From: Dasypus novemcinctus
Lineage: Eukaryota > Chordata > Mammalia > Cingulata > Dasypodidae
Assembly: GCF_030445035.2 (NCBI RefSeq)
Contig: NC_080679.1
Location: 120,873,992 to 120,937,991, forward strand
Direction: 5' to 3'
Length of the DNA stretch: 64,000 nt
A model generated the notes under the pieces. That model was given only the letters and a program-made list of their open reading frames with translations. It was not told the DNA's origin and searched no databases. Of this stretch, positions 36,086 to 49,200 are shown piece after piece. The position numbers and the translations under genes are program-made. Every line of letters begins with the position of its first letter. Position 1 is the first letter of the stretch.

Positions 36086-38039
36086 CACTGCTTTGTGGTT
36101 TCTTTGGAACACTCATATCTCTTCTTTACTTGTTGTGCCCTGCCTTCTTAATTCCTGTATTACGATCTGGATGTTAGAAAGCCACTCTAATATCTGAGTC
36201 TTCCCATCTGGGCTAGTTTTACATGGGTCCTTTTATTTAGAATATTTCTCCTTTAACTGGCCTTACCACAGGGTTAGTTCAAGAGTAATACACTGCATAT
36301 AATTGAGAAGCATTCCTTAATACATTGTAAATATGAATTGTTTTGTCATTTAATTAATTCATGGGCATTAATTAAGCCAGAAATGCTCTGAAAGGCAATT
36401 TTAATGACTATACCAGATTCATAATGACTTAGTTTTTCATTAATGGCAGTGAAGGCAAAAGATGAAAAACATCTCAATTTTGCAGATTAGGACAATAGTT
36501 CAGGACATGAAAAATTTTCATAGTCTAAGAAAAAAGCATAATCAAAAATATGTTAGTGACAGCAGTGATAAACCTCTCTGACCTTGTCCCTGTGCTCTCC
36601 ATTTCTTTCTCCTGATGCATTCTTATGGCTTCTGAGTTACTCGGTCACTTAGTAAATTATTTAAAGACCCCACCAAGTAGAACATAGGTTCTGTTAACAG
36701 TAAAGATTTAGAAGCAAAGGGGATCAATACAAGGTCAAGCTTTTTCTACTGGAGTTAACCTGGTCCCGAGTCTAGAGAGAGTTACTGTCTTGAAGCCATT
36801 TCAGCAATGATTTGCTGGTTTTGTGGAGACATTGTTTGTTAGGAGAGCTCTGTTTTAATGGCTACATTAAATTTGATCATCCCATTATTTAAAGATCCGT
36901 CACATTTTATCTCTCAAAAAATGACAGTGCTCAGTGATTAAAGAGTAGCCCAACTCCATTTCTTCAAGTCTTTTTTTATTTTGAATGATGGATACTCAAT
37001 AAATAATACTTAGTATTTAATAGAGTAATCTGAATGATGAGAGTGCCTTTGAGCATGATGTTCTTTCTCCACTATCCAAATACAACTTGTCACCTCCTAG
37101 TTAAGCCTCTGCCTTTTCTCTGATATCCCCTTACTTTCCAGGTTAAGAAGCACTCTCCCTTACTTCCATAACACTGTGGGAATAATTCTGTCATAGCCGT
37201 AGACAGTAGATAGCATGGTATTTTTAAAAAATTGCCTGCATTGTTTGTAAGAAGCTACACTTGACATTTCTTAATGGTAGGGCTATGTCTTCCATTTGTA
37301 CATTTGGGCTTAGCCAAGATTTTGGCAAATAAGAGAAACTCGAAACACAGCAATTGCTGAATTAAAGGATAAGTAAATAAATAATATTCAATTAGTCCTG
37401 GAAGTTAGGAAGAAAATGTATTTGCATCACAGAATGTGGTAAATTAGAATGATGATGAAAGTTGTGTATTTGGGCTAACAGTTATGCTAACACTGAACAG
37501 AGCTTTATTCTTAATAAGTACACATGTTTAAATATATATATATATCTTTATTCACAAAATAATTGTAAGTTAATTTTTAAAGAAATTGACTTTCCTATGT
37601 CTAAGCCATAAGATTTCTTTGCCAGCCTGGTATCCCGCATACTTTCTGTGTGGGTGTATGCTGTCAGTTTCTGGATGACAACCTGCCCACACTATATCCC
37701 AGTCCCAGGGACAGTAACTACAGCATTACCAATGAAAGGAAACTACCTTTTTCTGAGAACCTGCTTTCCTTCCAGCAAGAGGTAAACTATCATTTATTAA
37801 ATACACTTTATTAGTGCTTTTAACTTGAAGGAATTTAACTGTACATGATATAAAGTTAAAAAGAGAGAACTTTTCATTTTTGTTAACATATGACATAAAA
37901 ACAGAATAGTGAATAGACCATAAGCATACAAATTTATGCATTATCCAAAATGTACACTTGCCAATGAATGGAAAATTACCAGCTTCCTAGAGGGTTCCCA
38001 TGTAACTCTTTCAAATCTCAACCTCTTACTCTTCACAAA
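36086..38039. other. Unique DNA, nothing recognised
   Basis: No gene or dated repeat recognised. A short (TA)n lies at about 37532-37545. Confidence 0.4.
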
Positions 38040-38440
38040 GGACCTACTATCCTGATGAATGACATTATTTTTTCCTCGTTTTGAAAAGTATAGACATGAT
38101 AGTACACTTATGTAAATGTCCATGTATTTATTTTTAAATTTATAAGTATGGAATTATATATTATGTATTCTTTTGTTGTTTTTTTTTCTCCTTTGTGAGA
38201 TTCCTCCATGTTGTTGGGTGTATTGGATAACAGTGGTTTGTTCATTACCATTGCTGTAGAATATCCTTGTCTGAATATTCCAAAATTTATTTAGTTAAAT
38301 ATCCATTCGGTTGTTTGTGGACTTTTGAGTTGTTCACAATTTGAGTATATAGTTATGTTATATTCATTTTTGTCATAGTATTGAGACATGTATACATGTA
38401 CTTCTGTTGGCTATAAATCAAAGTGTGTGCATTATTTCCA
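38040..38440 (-). repeat. L1M fragment
   Basis: Antisense L1M: TTCCTCCATGTTGTTGGGTG, TAGAATATCCTTGTCTGAATATTCC, AAATATCCATTCGGTTG and TGGACTTTTGAGTTGTTCACAATTTG. Confidence 0.65.
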
Positions 38441-38779
38441 TACCTAAAAATGAAATGATGTCACAAAGTAAATGAAATATTGAAGCGTGAAGTAATCTTT
38501 GACACTGGTGAAACGTGAGAAGCAAATGTGTGGAGGTTTCTAAGCTTTCTTTTCACTGACAAATAACTGCAAATGTGGTTAAGCAAGAGGATGGTGAGGT
38601 TTTCACTGGCATTATAGATGAAGAAATTAAGAAATATTAACTAAAAAATATAAAGGAACAGATAAGTGCATTTGTACAAGACATTATTTACTGACCCAGT
38701 GCTGAATTGATAACCCAAGACAAACTATAACTATACTGTACTCATGATGAAAGCTTAATCTTTCAAATATATTTTTAGT

Positions 38780-38895
38780 TCTATAAGAAAATTAGCTATT
38801 ATTCTCCAAATTTTACAGATAAGAAAACTTATTCTCAATGAATTGAGGTATATTATCCAAGGTCAAAAAATTATTAAGTAGAAGATCAAGGATTT
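38780..38895 (-). repeat. MIR SINE fragment
   Basis: CAAATTTTACAGATAAGAAAAC, TGAATTGAGG and CCAAGGTCAAAAAATTATTAAG give a decayed antisense MIR core. Confidence 0.55.
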
Positions 38896-39970
38896 TCTAT
38901 GAACTAATAGAAATACTCATTATATATTAATATATATCCAATTTTATTAATAATATTATTAAACAAAAAGGCACTTTAAGAAAAATATGAATAACCTGAA
39001 TTGGTGGAGGAAAAATTGCTACTGTCTAATATAAAAAAAGGATATTATATAGATTGTGTCTAAAACTGGGCTTTGTGAGAAGGTGGGAATTTTCCTAATT
39101 TTAGGGGAAGATGAAAGAAAGAACAGGGTATCTTTTTCTTCTGGGGATATACCACACTGAGCCATTCTCAGTAAAAACAGATCTTTACTAAATAATCTTC
39201 TCTTAGTCAACAGATTTGAGGTTATGATCTCTCCTTGCACCTTCAGTTCCTATGAGCTAGAGAACTCTCATATTAGAGATATCACCTCCAGGCACTGGAG
39301 AGGATGAATTTTCCTGGGAATATGAGTTCTATGAATGATTCTTCACGTTTGAAAAAAATGAATGGTTTTCTAAAAATATAATTTTAAAAATTTGAATCTT
39401 TTATTTCTGATCTTTTTCTCAAAGAGATAAAAAATTTTAAAAAGTAAATGAGGGAAAAAACATACAAATATGGATATGTGAATAACTCTTGGGAAGTCTT
39501 ATTGTGTCCTCATTTCTGCTATCAATGTTGTGGAAAGATACTCTAAAATACCCCCGTTTGATTTTAATCTGTAAAGTAGATCTTGGAAGATCTCTGCCTA
39601 TGGATAGCTCCTAAGATATATGATCCTAGATGGGCTGAACTGCTAAAAGTATTGTTTAGAAGGAACTAGAATTTTGATAAGCAGTCAGAATTGTGATGAA
39701 AGTATGCCAAGACTGTCACAAATGAGGTTGGGTTGAGTTCAAAGATTGAGGTGAGAAGAGAATCTGAAGCAGGAAAAATAACATGGTAGAGTAGGAATGT
39801 TGGATAAGCCCAAAGTTCAACCAACCAATACTGAGAGGCATTGTTTTTTGTTTTTTTTTTTAATTGTGTCATCTCAACATTGTGAGTACAGGAGTAAAGG
39901 CTTAAGAGCCTGCAGAGTTATAAATTCCTAATGAAGGACATGAATCCAATATTGGTAGCTTTAGGTGGCC
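38896..39970. other. Unique AT-rich DNA, nothing recognised
   Basis: No assignable feature. Confidence 0.4.
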
Positions 39971-40420
39971 TTTATTTATTTATTTATTTATTTTTATTTT
40001 TGTGTGTGTTTTTTAAAATTTTTTTAATTTTTTAAATTTTGTCTCCATTTTTTTAATGTTACATTCAAAAAAATATGAGGTCCCCGTATTCCCCTCACCC
40101 CCCTCACCCCACTCCTCCCCCCATAACTACAACCTCCTCCATCATCATGAGACATTCATTGCACTTGGTGAATACATCTCTGAGCACCGCTGCACCTTAT
40201 GGTCAATGGTCCACACCATAGCCCACACTCTCCCACAGTCCACCCAGTGGGCCATGGGAGGACATACAATGTCTGATAACTGTCCCTGCAGCACCACCCA
40301 GGACAACTCCAACCCCCGAAAATGCCCCCACATCACGTCTCTTCCTCCCACTCCCTACCCCCAGCAGACACCATGGCCACTTTCTCCACACCAATGGCAC
40401 ATTTTCTTCGATTACTAATG
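39971..40420 (-). repeat. (TTTA)n plus lineage L1-type 3' end
   Basis: A (TTTA) tract and T-rich stretch lead into C-rich sequence with the run CATTGCACTTGGTGAATACATCTCTGAGCACCGCTGCACC and GGGAGGACATACAATGTCTG. The poly-T start implies a minus-strand retroelement tail. I infer a lineage-specific L1 3' UTR. The 120-codon frame at 40056-40418 and its reverse-strand partners are incidental. Confidence 0.5.
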
Positions 40421-40671
40421 GGTGGGCTTTTAAGAGTCTGAGTTAAATGATACTTAGAACTTTCAGTATGCTGCTGCTGATTTTTATACTGGGCCATACC
40501 CAGACCCTTATATTGTTATTTGGCTATGGTCATCTAGCTCCCAAGCCCATGGAAGTTTAGAAAAACAAAATTATAATAAGGAATTCAGATATTAAGAACA
40601 ACAACAAATGATAACTCATAGCCAGATTGCCAAGGAAACTGTAAAAATAAGACATGGGGTTCCAAAGAGGG

Positions 40672-40693
40672 TATATATATAAAAAAATATCTA

Positions 40694-40732
<39 letters not shown>

Positions 40733-40770
40733 GAATAGATATATATATTATATATTTATATATAATAACT
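40672..40770. repeat. Compound (TC)n/(TA)n microsatellite
   Basis: TATATA, then (TC) about 11 units, then (TA) about 10 units, then further TA-rich sequence. Confidence 0.95.
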
Positions 40771-42509
40771 CAGGGCATTGCATAGGGATGTGAATGAATG
40801 AGCCTGAGTTACCAGTAAGCAGAACTTAAAGTACTTTACATTTATAAAAAATAGTAATGCTTAAAACCCTTGAAAATATGACTAATCCCCTTTTAGTGGA
40901 TTCCCTCATTCTTCAGCAGGGTAAGATTATTGAGGTATAGCTGAAATGAGTCAGATTTATTCATGTTGCTTCTTTAATAGAGAAGTAATCGAGAACTCAA
41001 GAGTTCTTAACCTTTTGAGACTCAATTTCAGTAGCACTGGTTTAATGAAATGTTTAATAAAATACTCACATATATCTAAAATTTATCCAGTATTTAACAT
41101 AGGATTGGTGTCTGATGAAAGCTAGCATAGTTTGAGTCATAAGGTGGAGAAAAATCTACAGTTAAAGTTTTAGCTAGGTCTTGTTTCACTTGCCAATGCC
41201 AGGACCAATATTTTTATCTTTTCCATTACTAGGTGAGCTGTCAGATTTGTTTGGTATCTGGTGACCACCATTTAAAATGGAATTTTAGAAGGAAGTGGGG
41301 ATAGGAGCTCCCATGTTTTCAAGCCTACATACTCAACGTCATCACACAGCTAAATGCAAGCAGTTTGTAAAATTAAATGTGGGTGGCATTATCAGTGAAA
41401 ATATTTCCTTTCTCATTGAAGAAAACCAAGCTTAGAGTAAAAAACAAAACAAAACAAAACAAAAAACAAACAAAAACCAGACGTTCTATCACATCACACC
41501 CAGAAAGCTGACAACAGTTAAAGCTAATTAAATGCTTGTTTAACATAGTTATCTTTAGCCACCATCTCATTACTGTGATCTCAATTTCATTCCCTGATAT
41601 CATAAGGCACTCCAGTAAGTTTTTTTCTCCCACCATGTACTATAAGAATAAGAATAACATGAGCAGAGATATCTATCTTTTGTCAATAATTTCATTTTAA
41701 TAAGTTTCTTGTTTTCCCATGTTTGTTTGACAGATATGACTGGCACTGAAATTAAACTTCTCGTTTTTCTTTTGTTAATAAGGCTATGTGTAGGAACACA
41801 GTCTAAAGAATATGTGTAGGAAAATTTTAAAATAAGATAGCAAGCCAATTAAATACGTGAACCTACCAATCACTTGTTATTAACATATTAAAATTCAATG
41901 AGCAATGCACATTTTTTAAAATATATATTGGGAGCTTATGCTGGGTCAACAGGAATGAAATCAGCCTTCACAGCAAACAGAAGACTATCAAGCTCACAAG
42001 TTAAAATCTCAACTAACAAAGAGCTAATTAACATTTTATACCCTAGAACAAACACTACATCCCATTATATATCATCAGTGTTTTACTCCCTTGGACAAAT
42101 AAGTATTTGATCTTTTAATAGACTCCCATATCTATGACAATACTGTGATTTCTTTCAAATATATGGCATCAGCATCTCTTTTAAAGAGACTTTATCTCTT
42201 CGGTTTTGTCTACAAGGCACAAAATTCCTTCTATTGTTAAACAGCACAAGGGCGCCTTCTCTCAGGGCCACAGTGTCACTCCTTCCCGACTCACCAGGAG
42301 AGTCTTAGGCTTTGCTCAGGTATAAAAGATGCCTGTGCTAAGGAATGTGGGTGCTGTGGGGGCCCCGCTGCAGGTGGGAATGCATTCCTACCTCTATTCC
42401 TGCAGTGTTGTTCTCAGAAATGACTAAGTTACTTTTTAAAATCTGAATTCTGTTCTTATTTCATATAATGCAAAACACATCCCCAGTGAGTTCCAAATAT
42501 CATGGCTAA
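40771..42509. other. Unique DNA; contains a (CAAAA)n tract
   Basis: No gene recognised. A CAAAA simple repeat lies at 41438-41478. Confidence 0.4.
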
Positions 42510-42650
42510 ATCCCACAATAAACAGAACTGATAAAGGAAACATGATCAATTTTAAAGATGAGGAACCATAATTTAGAAAAGATAAATAATTCACCAAAAA
42601 GCATGCAGCTAAGAAGTGATAAAACCAGAATTTAAGCGAAACTCTGATTC
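42510..42650 (-). repeat. MIR SINE fragment
   Basis: AAAGATGAGGAACCATAATT, GCATGCAGCTAAGAAGTG and CCAGAATTTAAGCGAAACTC give an antisense MIR core. Confidence 0.55.
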
Positions 42651-43340
42651 TTATAAGACTTGTTAGAACATCACTTTTCTCTCTCTTTGATCAAAATTCC
42701 CATTATACACTTTTAGCACCTGGGGAAAATGTTAATTCCTAGCAACTGGTCTGTGAGTTGTTTTGTAGGAAAAATGCCTGCGATAATTTTACTGAAGGAC
42801 ATAATCCTGCAAGTATTTTAAGGCAGAAGGGGAAAGTCATGTAGCTCAATATAGAAAAGAGGGAGAAATAAAAAAAATTCAGCCTTGTTTTGGGGGTTTT
42901 TTGGGGGGTCAAAAGACATCTCTGGTTCATAGAAGAACTGAATAGGAGCTTTGAGAGAACCATCACTGTCTCCTGGAGTTTATATTTGGTATGGACATAC
43001 TTTCTTATTATTACCTTCAATAAGTCTTCAGTAAATCTTAAACTACACTGAAATGATTTTCAAAGTCTTATAGATTGCTAGGAGATAGTATGAAGGCTGA
43101 GAAGAGGTACTGATGATTAATGTATGTAGAAGTTTTAATTAGCTTAAATGAAAAATGTGGAAATTGATAGAGTTGATGGTAACACATTAGAGAGAATAGA
43201 ACTAACATAACTGGTTTACAAATGGGATTGTGCCTGGAAAGGGTAGTCTAGGGATGTTAATGGCTATTGAAAGAAAGCTAGAGAATAATCTAGGGACTGA
43301 ATAACATAGTGAACCCAGAGGTAGATGAGCATTGTGGTTA
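42651..43340. other. Unique DNA, nothing recognised
   Basis: No assignable feature. Confidence 0.4.
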
Positions 43341-43444
43341 ATAGCACAAATACAAGAATGTCCTTCCATGAACTAGAACAAATAGACATCACTATTCCAA
43401 GGTGAGAAGACTATAGAAATGCATGGGAAAAATAAAATTAATGT
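43341..43444 (+). repeat. Lineage L1-type 3' end, left part (split by ERV-C)
   Basis: CCATGAACTAGAACAAATAG and CACTATTCCAAGGTGAG lead to AAATTAATGT, where ERV-C begins. The continuation is on the other side of ERV-C (52332-52595). Confidence 0.65.
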
Positions 43445-43877
43445 TGTTGTGGCAGCAGAGAGAAGTCAGCGGTCATGGTATTGAAGGCCAGGATGTGAGA
43501 AATATCTGGAGAAGGAAGATTTATTTTGATTGGCTGGGTCCAGAGGACTTCTGCCCAAAAAACTGAGCCTCAGGCAAGATTTCCAGGCGCTTTTTATACA
43601 GAGGATTTTGGAGCAGGGGTCAAGTGGCACTTTTGGTGCGAGAAGGACTTTCTTTGTTGGTTTCTTAGGGTTTAGAAGTTTGTTTGGATACCAGGTAAAT
43701 TTGAATTAACATACCACCCACAGTCCATTTGGATGTAAGCTCAAATACACATTCAGTCTACTTCCTTCCTGAACAGACAAAGCCTATAGAGTCTATATGA
43801 CTCATCTGGCCTTCCAGAAACTAGACAAACTTGGATAGAGAATTATATAAGTATGAATACATGCACAGGCCATATTA
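43445..43877 (-). repeat. ERV-C 3' LTR
   Basis: Direct repeat of 51902-52331 (TGTTGTGGCAGC against TGTTATGGTAGC at the left end, CAGGCCATATTA at the right end). On the minus strand it has a TATAAAAAG element (43590-43598) and AATAAA (43520-43525) about 65 bases downstream, fitting U3-R. Transcription would read leftward. Confidence 0.9.
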
Positions 43878-43888
43878 TTCCCCACTTT
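43878..43888 (-). other. ERV-C polypurine tract
   Basis: The minus-strand run AAAGTGGGGAA directly abuts the 3' LTR, as expected for the plus-strand primer. Confidence 0.8.
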
Positions 43889-43906
43889 GATGCCAGCTTA
43901 AGGTTG

Positions 43907-45938
43907 TTAAGCTTTGGCATCACTATTGTTGGAGTCTCTCTGGACTGACTGGTATGTATATAGAGCCAAGAGATGGGCAGCTGTTTGTGTTTTCACTATA
44001 CAATTTATTAGGGCACATATCCTGTTTAAGATGAAAGGGAAGAGGCAAGGAAGTATGGTGCATCCTCCTACAAGGAAGGCAATTATTCCCGCTGAAAGTT
44101 TGAAATTTTCTGCTATTGACTGCCAATTTCCAAAGGGATTACTTAAATTCCATCAATTCCAGGTTTGCACTGGAACATGAGCAATTTTTACTATTTTGCT
44201 TGTAATATCGTCGATAACCTTTCCAGTGCTGTCTAGTTCAAGGGAGCAATTAGAGATTGAATTTCCCACAAACTCCCCCTTCAGCTGCCAGGAGATAGTC
44301 TAAGGCAAGATGGTTTTGACAGATAGTGTTCTTTAATTTGGTTTGCTGTTGGGCTAGTAAGGTTAGAGCATGGGTGGTTTCACTAGTTATTATTTCTACC
44401 ATGGCTTGTAAGTGAATGATTCGGTTTAGCATATAGATAGGGGTTCGATAACCCCACATGCCATCTTTGGCCCAAGTTGCTGGCCCATATTACTGGACTA
44501 TATGCTCAGGGGGCCATTCATCATCTGCACAGGTAGCAACAGTCCTTTTTTCTCTTATGTTTTGATATACTCGCTGGCTCAACTCTTTCCCTTCAGCTAA
44601 GGGAATGAGGAAGAAGCGTTTTATTTTTACCGAGCATACAAGTTCCACACCAATTTGGGGGAAGTTCTTGGATTGTGACTTTCACACAAATCTAGTACAG
44701 ACCATTTGGGGCAGTAAAGGGGCCCTTTGCAGTGGAGTTCCACACTATGATTAATTTGGGGAAAGTATTATTTATAAGAATGAGGTTAGATTCATTCCAT
44801 GTTTCCCAAGGCTCTGTTGTATTGGTGGTATGATTTTGGAATCTTCCCCCATACATATTAGGTTTCCAACAGAGACAGAAGAGTTTAGGAAGGTCCTTGA
44901 AGCACAATATTTTCCTATGACAGAAGTTTGTAAGGGCCACATACCATCTCGGGGGATGGCCAGGAGGCCAGTTTCATTATATGGTTGGCTGTAATTGTAT
45001 TCTTTAGTTTCCCAGGGCCATTGGTCTCCCATATTAGTACCTCCACATTCATTGCACGAGGAGACATTTAAGGCTGCCCCTACTAGCTCAGCTAGGTTTA
45101 TAAGAGGTTTTTTTTGCTACTTGCAGAATGCAAAATGGTTTTCCATTTCTTCATAGGAGTGGAGCACGGAGTGGGCTTTACTTGTGAGTGGGTGTTCCCA
45201 ATATCCAACCCAGCTGTAGGCTCCTGGGTCTATTCCTCTACATCAATGGGGAGGCTCATTTGGACCCCCTGGGTCTCCCAGGATTCAGGGTGTAGGATGG
45301 TGAGGTTTAAGGGGTTACATTGACCATATGGACAGTTAGTTGGGGCTGTTCCTTTGGTGAGGATGGCTGTTTGTCCAGTTGTGTTTGTGTCCCAGGTGGC
45401 CCAGGTGACACAGGACCAGTAGGGGCAGTAGTATGCACCTAGGTATTTGCACCAGTGGCCCTCACCCCCCTTAGGCTGCACTTTTCACTTCTGGAGCACA
45501 CAAATACTGATCATGATGAGTTTATTCCTGCTCCCAGCAGAGCCCTCCACAGTCAACGTTCCATGGTATCCAGGAATCTAGGAACTGACATGTGTCGAAT
45601 AGGAGGAATACTCATTGGTTCTGGCTAGTGACTGGGGTAGACTTAAGTAGTTCCCCATCTTGATTAGACACTCTTATTTCCCATTGGCAGGAGACTGTTG
45701 GGGACTTGGGGTCAAAGCAGGTTATTTGGCCAGATACATTACAGATACTATAGGAGATTCCCTGAAACTGGCAGGTGTATATATGGCCCTTGCAGGAGTA
45801 ATGGCTATGATAAATTAATGTAATACTGACATGGGACCCCATTCACACTTGTTGGATACATGGTCCACACTCGTTGACATCCCCTCGGAACCAAGGGAGG
45901 ATCAGGGCTAGAATTAGGGAAAATAACCGAAGAGACAT
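43907..45938 (-). pseudogene. env: ERV-C envelope (env) pseudogene
   Basis: Length is about 677 codons if joined, close to a gammaretroviral Env. The ATG at 45936-45938 begins a short basic then hydrophobic signal-like segment. The surface subunit has many N-x-S/T sites and cysteines, including a C-x2-C (SCNEC). A furin-like R-E-K-R site is at 44544-44555. The transmembrane subunit has a heptad-rich stretch, an immunosuppressive-like region ([12 protein letters not shown]), a hydrophobic anchor and a tail ending with TAA at 43907-43909. Lesions: TGA about codon 32, TGA/TAG/TAA stops in the surface part (near 45230 and 45612), a TAA before the heptads (about 44490), and one extra nucleotide between the first Cys and the second Cys of the CX6CC motif, whose last Cys is now Ser. 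Env would bind a receptor and fuse membranes; this copy cannot encode a full protein. Confidence 0.88.
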
Positions 45939-45976
45939 TATGACTGGGATTAAACTGGATTCCTACTCTTTAGTTA

Positions 45977-46116
45977 TGCATAGACCAGTCAGCTTCTGGG
46001 GTGTGATTGGAGCAGAGCTCGGTGTTCCATCCTTAACCTTCAGCTGTGCATGGACCAGTCAGCTTCCAGGGTGTGACTGGAGCAGGGCTCCGGGTTTTGT
46101 TCTTTTGCAAGATGAG
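45977..46116 (-). repeat. 70-bp tandem duplication between pol and env
   Basis: TGCATAGACCAGTCAGCTTC (from 45977) recurs as TGCATGGACCAGTCAGCTTC (from 46047), with the following GGTGTGA-TGGAGCAG shared, at 70-bp spacing. The copies have diverged, so the duplication is old. Confidence 0.8.
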
Positions 46117-46208
46117 TTTGGTTGAGTCGTGGGTGTCTGAAATACAAGTCCAGGACTCTGGGGCAGCTCGCTTGACCCGGCTATGGTGTATCCACAGGGT
46201 GATTTCTG

Positions 46209-49200
46209 CTAATTTAAACTACACTGGGGATGGATAAAATGACAAGATAGGGTCCTGGCCATTGAGGGGTTAGTGGAGGTGATTTCCGGTCTTTGACCCA
46301 AACTACATCTCCCAGTCAGCTCAGGTATATGGAGCTGCTTTAAGTTAATGGGGATTCTTTCTTGGACCCAGTGATGCAGATTATGTAGGGTTTTTCCTAA
46401 GCTGACCATTTGCTGAGCTATTGATAAGTTTCCTCTTTCTTTGAGATCCCTTCTATATTTTGGATTAAGGAGTTAGGGGTTAGGCTAAGATTTCAGCTTG
46501 GGCTGGCCCAAACTTGGAGGAGGGCACTCGGGAGCACTTGCACCCATGTAAGCCCAGTTTCTTGGCAAATTTTGGCAATATAAGTCTTTATTGTGTGGTA
46601 CATTCGCTCTACTTTCCCAGAGCTTTGAGGACAGTAAGTGGTGTGCAGTTTCTATCGGATGCGCAGTGCTTTGGCAAACTTTTGAGTGATTTCGGAAATG
46701 AGGATATGTCTGTCATCAGAGCCAATTGAGAGGAGTAGCCCTTATTGAGGAATGATTTCCCTGAGCAGAACTTTGGCCACTTCTTCAGCCTTTTCGGTCT
46801 GAATAGGAAAGGTTTCCACCCAGACGGGAAAGGTGCAAACAAGGATTAGGAGGTATTTGTAGCCTCCGGATCATGGCATTTTGGTGAAATCAACTATTAG
46901 ATCTTCGAGAGGCATATTGCTGACTTGTTGGACTCCTGGGACTCCTGTGGGTCCCTGGCAAGGGTTATTTTTTGCACATGTCACACACCACTGGCATACG
47001 GCATGGGTAATAGCAACTAGACTTGGGATGTAGAAGAATCTTCCTAACACTTCTCTAAAGTGAGTTTTTCCCAAGTGTGTGTTCTCATGGTAGTCCTGAA
47101 CTACAGTTGTGGCTAATATCCGAGGCATGTCTATTCCATGATCAGACAATGTCCACCACCTGTCTGCTCCTTGTGTCCCACTCTCAGAGAATATCCACTC
47201 TTTCTTGGCTTGAGTATATTGCAGCTCCCAGTGATTCAGAGGCTGAGGTACAAGAGCAGACAGTGTATGCTGGAGTTTCTGATAATTAAGAGATTGGGGT
47301 ACGAGGGCACCAGCCAAGTTCTCAGATAGGAATCCCTCCTGTGCTGCTCTTTTTGCTTCAGCATCTGCCCTCTGATTTCCTTGAGCAATGGGGCTATGGC
47401 TTGCCTGGTGTCCCTTGCAGTGCATCACAGCCACTTTGGTGGGCTCCCAAATTGCTTCTAGTAGCTCTAGAATCTGTGTCCCATGTTTAATGTCCTTACC
47501 TCCCAAGTTAATGAGTCTTTTTTGTTTGTATGAGGCTCCATGCATATGCAGGGCAAGGAAAGCATATTTGGAGTCTGTGTATATGTTAATCTTGGCCCCA
47601 GCTGCAAGTTGTAGGGCTCAGGTGAGGGCAATGAGTTCGGCTTTTTGTGCTGATGTGTTATCTGGGAGGCACTGGGCTTCTACTGTGGTTTTGGAGGTCA
47701 CTACAACATTTCCCACTTGCCGGTCACTGCCCTGAACAAAGCTACTCACATGTGTGAAGAACTCCACGCCGGGATTTGGCAGTGGCTGGTCTTGGATGTC
47801 CGGTCTGCTGGAATACCTCTTGCCATGTCTCCAGATAATTAAGGGTTGGAACTCCTGGCTCGACAGGTAATATAGTAGCAGGATTCAGAGTTTTATGAGT
47901 TCCAGTTGGACAGATGGATTTTCACATAATACGGTCTGATATTTAACCAGGCAGCTGTTAGTAAGCCAGTGTGTTCCTTTGGCTTCTAGATTGTGATTAC
48001 TGTGTGTGGAACCCTAACAATCATAGGTTGCCCAAAAGTTAATTTCTTGGCTTCTAATGTTAGCATTGCTGCAGCTGCTACAGCTTGAAGGCATGAGAGC
48101 CATCCTTGGGCTACAGTGTACAGTTGATTTGCTAGATAGGCTATAGACCTTTGCCAGAAACCCAGGTACTGAGTGAGTACCCCTACTGCGATGCCCTGGG
48201 GATTATGGACTTAAAGGTAGAACAGTTTACTGAAATCTGAAAGCCTGAGACTTGGGGCTTCCATCAGGGCCTGCTTGAGAGCAGTGAAAGTGTTCTGTAG
48301 GCATTCCCAGAGCAGAGGCTCACAATCTCCCCACTTTGTGGCTTCATACAAATGGCATGAGAGGGACTCCAAAATTGGGGATCCAAATGTGGCAGAATCC
48401 AGCTGCTCCAAGGAATCCTTGCAACTTTCAGTGAGTGCTGGGCTCAGGGAAACTACAGATTGCTTCTTTTCTTTTAGGTCCTAATTCCCAGAGCCCCTGT
48501 GCTATTTTATAACCTTGACCTGAGGTAGGGAGATTTTGACTTTCCTTTTGGACACCTGAAAACCCTTTTGTTGCAGATGTTTTAAGAGAGCATGGGTTCT
48601 GCTAGCAGTCTTGGTCAGTAGGACTTCTGAGGATGAGGTCAGCTACATATTGGAGGAGGAAACAGTTGTGGCTTTTTGGCTTAAAGGACTTAAGATCACT
48701 GGCCAGGGCTTGTCCAAAAATAGTGGGTACATTTTTTAATCCCTGAGGGAGCCATGTCCAGGTGAGTTGTTGCTTTTCATCAGAGCTCAGAGTGTCTCAT
48801 GTAAAGGTGAAGATCGGTTGACTTTGGGGTGCTACTCGAACGCAGAAGAAGGCATCTTTGAGATTCAGGCTTGAAAAGTAGACTGCTGATGAGAGTATCA
48901 AGCTGAGAAGAGTGTAAGGGTTGGGGACCACCAGTGCAGTGTTACTACTGCTGAGTTGACTGCTCTCAAGTCCTGGACTGGGCAATAATCCCCATCAGTC
49001 TTTTTAACTAGGAAGAGTGGGGTATTCTATGGAGACTGGCATGACTTTAATATGCCTTCATTCAGCAATCTCTGAATATGTAACCAGATTCTTTCTTGCA
49101 CTTTGCACGGAATAAGACATTGTTTAATGCTTACTGGGCTGGCTGTGGGCTTTATTTCAACAAAAATTGGAGGAATGGCATGTACCATCCCCGTTGGATT

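Noticed and set aside
40056-40418. 120-codon plus-strand frame
   Set aside because: It is inside a C-rich retroelement 3' end; reverse-strand frames of similar length coexist.
43907-45938. A domesticated syncytin-like env
   Set aside because: At least four in-frame stops and a frameshift break it, so no full Env can be made.
46871-47545. 224-codon frame as a domesticated integrase/RNase H gene
   Set aside because: It starts and ends inside pol with flanking in-frame stops and shifted frames, in step with the decay of the whole provirus. No sign of selection can be judged from one copy.
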